Shown: positions 61,633-64,000 of the stretch, in pieces
Layout of the letters: each line of letters opens with the position of its first letter
How positions within the stretch are numbered: the stretch's first letter is position 1
Source: Eisenbergiella tayi
GTDB lineage: Bacteria > Bacillota > Clostridia > Lachnospirales > Lachnospiraceae
DNA length: 64,000 nucleotides
Assembly: GCF_001881565.1 (NCBI RefSeq)
Contig: NZ_MPDJ01000006.1
Location: forward strand, 62,001-126,000
Reading direction: 5' to 3'
Notes under the pieces: model-generated
Told to the model about the DNA's origin: nothing
The model's input: only the letters and a program-made list of their open reading frames with translations
Database searches by the model: none
Translations under genes and position numbers: made by a program

Positions 61633-62421
61633 ATGAAATTAGGATGCTGTCTGAATATGCTGGGAGATAAGAACGATGCGGTGGGGCGCAGATATATCGG
61701 TACATTAAAAGAGGCCGGCTACGATTACATGGAGCTTCCGCTGGCACAGATCATGGAGCTTTCCGAAAACAGTTTTTCAGAATTGGCGGAGGAGGCGGAA
61801 AAAACCGGCCTTCCCTGTGAATGCTGCAATAATTTTTTCCCGGCATCGGTGAGGCTGACAGGGGAAACGGTAGATCCCGCAAAAGTACAGGAATATGTAA
61901 AAAGAGCAATAGACAGAGCGGTTAAGCTGGGAAGCAGGGTCATTGTATTCGGCAGCAGCGGTGCGAAGAATGTGCCGGAAGGCTTTCCTTATGACAGGGC
62001 GTTCGGGCAGATTGCCGATGCCCTACGGATGATTGATGCCTGTGCGGCTTCTGCGGGGATCCATATTGCGATTGAACCCCTCAACCGCCAGGAAAGCAAT
62101 ATTATACAGAACCTGGAGGAAGGGAAAAAACTGATGACGGAGGCCGGCGGGCCTTCCATACGCCTTCTGGCGGATTATTATCATTTTATGCTGGAAAAAG
62201 AGTCTTTGGAAACTCTGAAAAAAAGGATACCTGATATTGTGCATGTTCATTTTGCGGATCCCGACGGACGGAGCTTTCCGAAAGAAAGCCGTAAGGAATA
62301 TGAAGATTTCTTTGCAGTGCTGAAGGAAGGCGGATATGACGGCAGGGTCAGCATAGAAGCTTATTCGGAAAATAAGGAAAAAGAAATTTCCGAGGCGGTA
62401 TTTATACGGAAGTATTTTTAA
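61633..62421 (+). CDS. TIM-barrel isomerase, hydroxypyruvate isomerase/epimerase-like
   Basis: 262 residues from ATG 61633 (an in-frame ATG at 61606 lies inside the hairpin region). Metal ligands appear as Glu in AIEPLNR, Asp and His in LLADYYHF, His in VHVHFAD and Glu in SIEAYSE, as in the ketose 3-epimerase/hydroxypyruvate isomerase family. Placed between a tartronate-semialdehyde reductase and a glycerate kinase, conversion of hydroxypyruvate to tartronate semialdehyde is attractive, though the length and motifs equally suit a ketose epimerase. Confidence 0.82.
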   Translation: MKLGCCLNMLGDKNDAVGRRYIGTLKEAGYDYMELPLAQIMELSENSFSELAEEAEKTGLPCECCNNFFPASVRLTGETVDPAKVQEYVKRAIDRAVKLGSRVIVFGSSGAKNVPEGFPYDRAFGQIADALRMIDACAASAGIHIAIEPLNRQESNIIQNLEEGKKLMTEAGGPSIRLLADYYHFMLEKESLETLKKRIPDIVHVHFADPDGRSFPKESRKEYEDFFAVLKEGGYDGRVSIEAYSENKEKEISEAVFIRKYF

Positions 62422-62464
62422 CGGAGCAGGATTGCACGCCTTTGGACAGATGACAGGAGCGAAT

Positions 62465-63625
62465 ATGAAAAAAGTGGTATTGATTCCGGATTCCTTTAAA
62501 GGAACCTTATCCTCCGCTAAGGTATGCGAGATCATGAGTAAATGTATACATAATAAATTCCCGGACTGCGAGATCGTGCAGATACCGGTTGCCGACGGCG
62601 GTGAAGGGACGGTGGACTGCTTTTTACAGGCGGTTGGGGGACGGAAACGCAGAGTGACGGTCTGCGGCCCATTTATGGAACGGATAGAAAGCTTTTATGG
62701 AATTCCGGACACCGGAGATAAAACGGCAGTCATTGAAATGGCGGCCTGCGCGGGGCTTCCTCTGGCGGAAGGCAGGGAAAATCCGGAATTGACGAGTACC
62801 TACGGAGTGGGTGAGCTGATAGCCGATGCGCTGGAACAGGGATGCCGGAATATAATTATCGGCCTTGGCGGAAGCTCCACAAATGACGGCGGCTGCGGCA
62901 TGGCGGCGGCTTTGGGGGCAAAATTCTATGGGGAAGACGGAGAGGCCTTTCTGCCGGTGGGAGGAACGCTGAAGAATATAAAGCGAATTGATATATCCGG
63001 CCTGGACAGGCGCTTAAAGCAAACCTGCATCACGGCCATGTGCGATATTGACAATCCCCTGTATGGAGCCAACGGGGCCGCCTTTATTTTCGGGCCGCAG
63101 AAGGGGGCGGATCCGGCAATGGTTAATCGGCTGGACGCAGGCCTGCGCTGCCTCTCCCGTCAGATTCTGACGGATTTGGGAACCGATGTATCCGAACTTC
63201 CCGGAGCAGGCGCGGCAGGAGGCATGGGCGGAGGGGCGGCGGCCTTTCTGCATGCCCGGTTATGCCCGGGTATAGAGGTGGTGCTGGAAACCGTGAGATT
63301 TGAGGAACGGATCGAAGGGGCGGATGTTATTTTTACCGGAGAAGGCAGGCTGGATTATCAGAGCCTGATGGGAAAAGTGGTGGGAGGCGTGGCAAAGTAT
63401 GCCAAACGGGACGGAATACCGTTGATCGTGGTGGCGGGAAGCATTGACGAGAGGACGGGAGATATTTATGGATCCGGAGTCAGCGCCGCCTTCAGCATTA
63501 CCAGGATGCCGGTCCCTTTCACGGAAGCCAGGAAAAGCAGTGAAGAAAATCTGGAGCGGACTATGGAGGATATACTCCGTCTCTGGAAGGTGATTGATGA
63601 GGAATATGCCGGAGCGCCGTTGTAA
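62465..63625 (+). CDS. Glycerate kinase (GlxK/GarK family)
   Basis: 386 residues from ATG 62465 with AGGAG upstream. LIPDSFKGTLSS at the start, VADGGEGTVD, GLGGSSTNDGG and FTGEGRLDYQS are the glycerate 2-kinase family motifs. It phosphorylates glycerate with ATP, giving 2-phosphoglycerate for glycolysis. It is the last gene of the second locus and marks glycerate as a product of the pathway. The stop codon lies inside a hairpin. Confidence 0.93.
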   Translation: MKKVVLIPDSFKGTLSSAKVCEIMSKCIHNKFPDCEIVQIPVADGGEGTVDCFLQAVGGRKRRVTVCGPFMERIESFYGIPDTGDKTAVIEMAACAGLPLAEGRENPELTSTYGVGELIADALEQGCRNIIIGLGGSSTNDGGCGMAAALGAKFYGEDGEAFLPVGGTLKNIKRIDISGLDRRLKQTCITAMCDIDNPLYGANGAAFIFGPQKGADPAMVNRLDAGLRCLSRQILTDLGTDVSELPGAGAAGGMGGGAAAFLHARLCPGIEVVLETVRFEERIEGADVIFTGEGRLDYQSLMGKVVGGVAKYAKRDGIPLIVVAGSIDERTGDIYGSGVSAAFSITRMPVPFTEARKSSEENLERTMEDILRLWKVIDEEYAGAPL

Positions 63626-63639
63626 AAAACGGCGCTTCC
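63611..63639 (+). terminator. Hairpin at the end of the glycerate kinase gene
   Basis: GGAGCGCCGTT pairs with AACGGCGCTTCC around the stop codon. The T-tract is poor, so this may be a weak terminator. Confidence 0.5.
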
Positions 63640-63697
63640 TTGGACTTACGGCGCCGTCTTCCGCATATATTGGATAGAAAAGACCTCTGGAGCCGCC

Positions 63698-64000
63698 ATG
63701 AAACGCTGCGGGAAGTTAAAATATGCAATTGTGATTGAACTGGTGCTTCTCACCCTTCTTTTTGCCGTCAGACAGGCAGGGAAACCCTCTGCCCCTGTAA
63801 CCTCGGGTTCCATTATCGTTGAAGAACCGGAAGAAGAGGCGGGAGAAGAAGCGGAGAAGGATTATATTAAGTGGGTGGATTTTAATGTTTCCTATGAAGC
63901 CCTCTGTCAGGCTTATGATGCGGATGTGGAAACCTACGGTGAGGATTTCCATATAGACTGGATATCTCTCCTGGCCTGTACCGCGGCCAAAAACGGCGGT
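63698..64000 (+). CDS. Membrane-anchored protein, N-terminal part (runs off the window)
   Basis: 101 codons, open to the last base. A basic start (MKRCGKLKY) and one hydrophobic segment at about 10-23 form an uncleaved signal or anchor. A Pro/Glu-rich stretch follows (EEPEEEAGEEAEKD), then YIKWVDFNVSYEALCQAYD. I recall similar hypothetical proteins in gut Clostridia but cannot name a function. No good ribosome binding site is visible (GGAG nine bases upstream is the best candidate). Confidence 0.65.
   Translation, partial: MKRCGKLKYAIVIELVLLTLLFAVRQAGKPSAPVTSGSIIVEEPEEEAGEEAEKDYIKWVDFNVSYEALCQAYDADVETYGEDFHIDWISLLACTAAKNGG

Noticed and set aside
1..64000. tRNA, rRNA or phage genes
   Set aside because: Reading the intergenic stretches showed no cloverleaf, rRNA segment, integrase or structural phage gene.

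Overview
The window looks like a chromosomal segment of a Gram-positive, anaerobic, spore-forming gut Clostridium, most probably of the family Lachnospiraceae. The grounds are GGAGG-type ribosome binding sites, a YtaF-type sporulation membrane protein, a long-form HPF, pyruvate:ferredoxin oxidoreductase, and glycan-utilisation loci using binding-protein ABC transporters rather than SusC/D. I see no rRNA, tRNA, CRISPR array, insertion sequence or prophage. Nearly all genes lie on the + strand; only a prepilin-like gene and one SDR reductase are on the - strand.

Layout. 1-8.7 kb: end of an RND pump, a DUF362 protein, an ECF sigma/anti-sigma pair, an aldo/keto reductase, YtaF, an NAD-sugar epimerase-like SDR, a PrsA/SurA-type foldase and a lone prepilin-like protein. 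8.8-16.8 kb: a DUF2812 protein, a two-component system followed by an FtsX-type ABC exporter, a CarD-family protein and a cold-shock protein. 16.86-17.23 kb: a 371-bp near-perfect palindrome. 17.4-21.1 kb: AraC regulator, MATE exporter and a HEAT-GNAT fusion.

21.4-41.4 kb is one long co-directional carbohydrate locus: a PPC/DUF296 protein, two tandem GH2 enzymes (the second broken by an 8-bp tandem duplication), a sugar ABC importer, a cytoplasmic GH10 xylanase, two TIM-barrel isomerases, a Gfo/Idh/MocA dehydrogenase, a zinc alcohol dehydrogenase, a complete PFOR, a split UxaA-family dehydratase and a protein with all the Fe-S ligands of 4-hydroxybutyryl-CoA dehydratase. A GntR/FCD regulator and mannonate dehydratase UxuA follow. 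The last part suggests a pathway from aldonates through 2-keto-3-deoxy acids and CoA thioesters to dehydrated acyl-CoAs; I know of no described pathway of this form and offer it as a hypothesis.

43.5-48.4 kb: an SDR reductase, a second long palindrome (281 bp), a thioredoxin reductase-like protein, a secreted NlpC/P60 hydrolase, a cluster of DnaA-box-like 9-mers and hpf. 48.6-63.6 kb: a second xylan/pentose locus with a GntR-LacI hybrid regulator, a family-5 (Dpp/Opp-type) ABC importer, GH39 beta-xylosidase, an Asp/Glu-racemase-fold protein, a split transketolase, a tartronate-semialdehyde reductase-like enzyme, a TIM-barrel isomerase and a glycerate kinase. A partial membrane-anchored protein runs off the right edge.

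Recurring regulatory architecture: three genes (carD-like, csp, MATE) have terminator-like hairpins with U-tracts between a possible promoter and the start codon. Both binding-protein genes are followed by strong hairpins without U-tracts.
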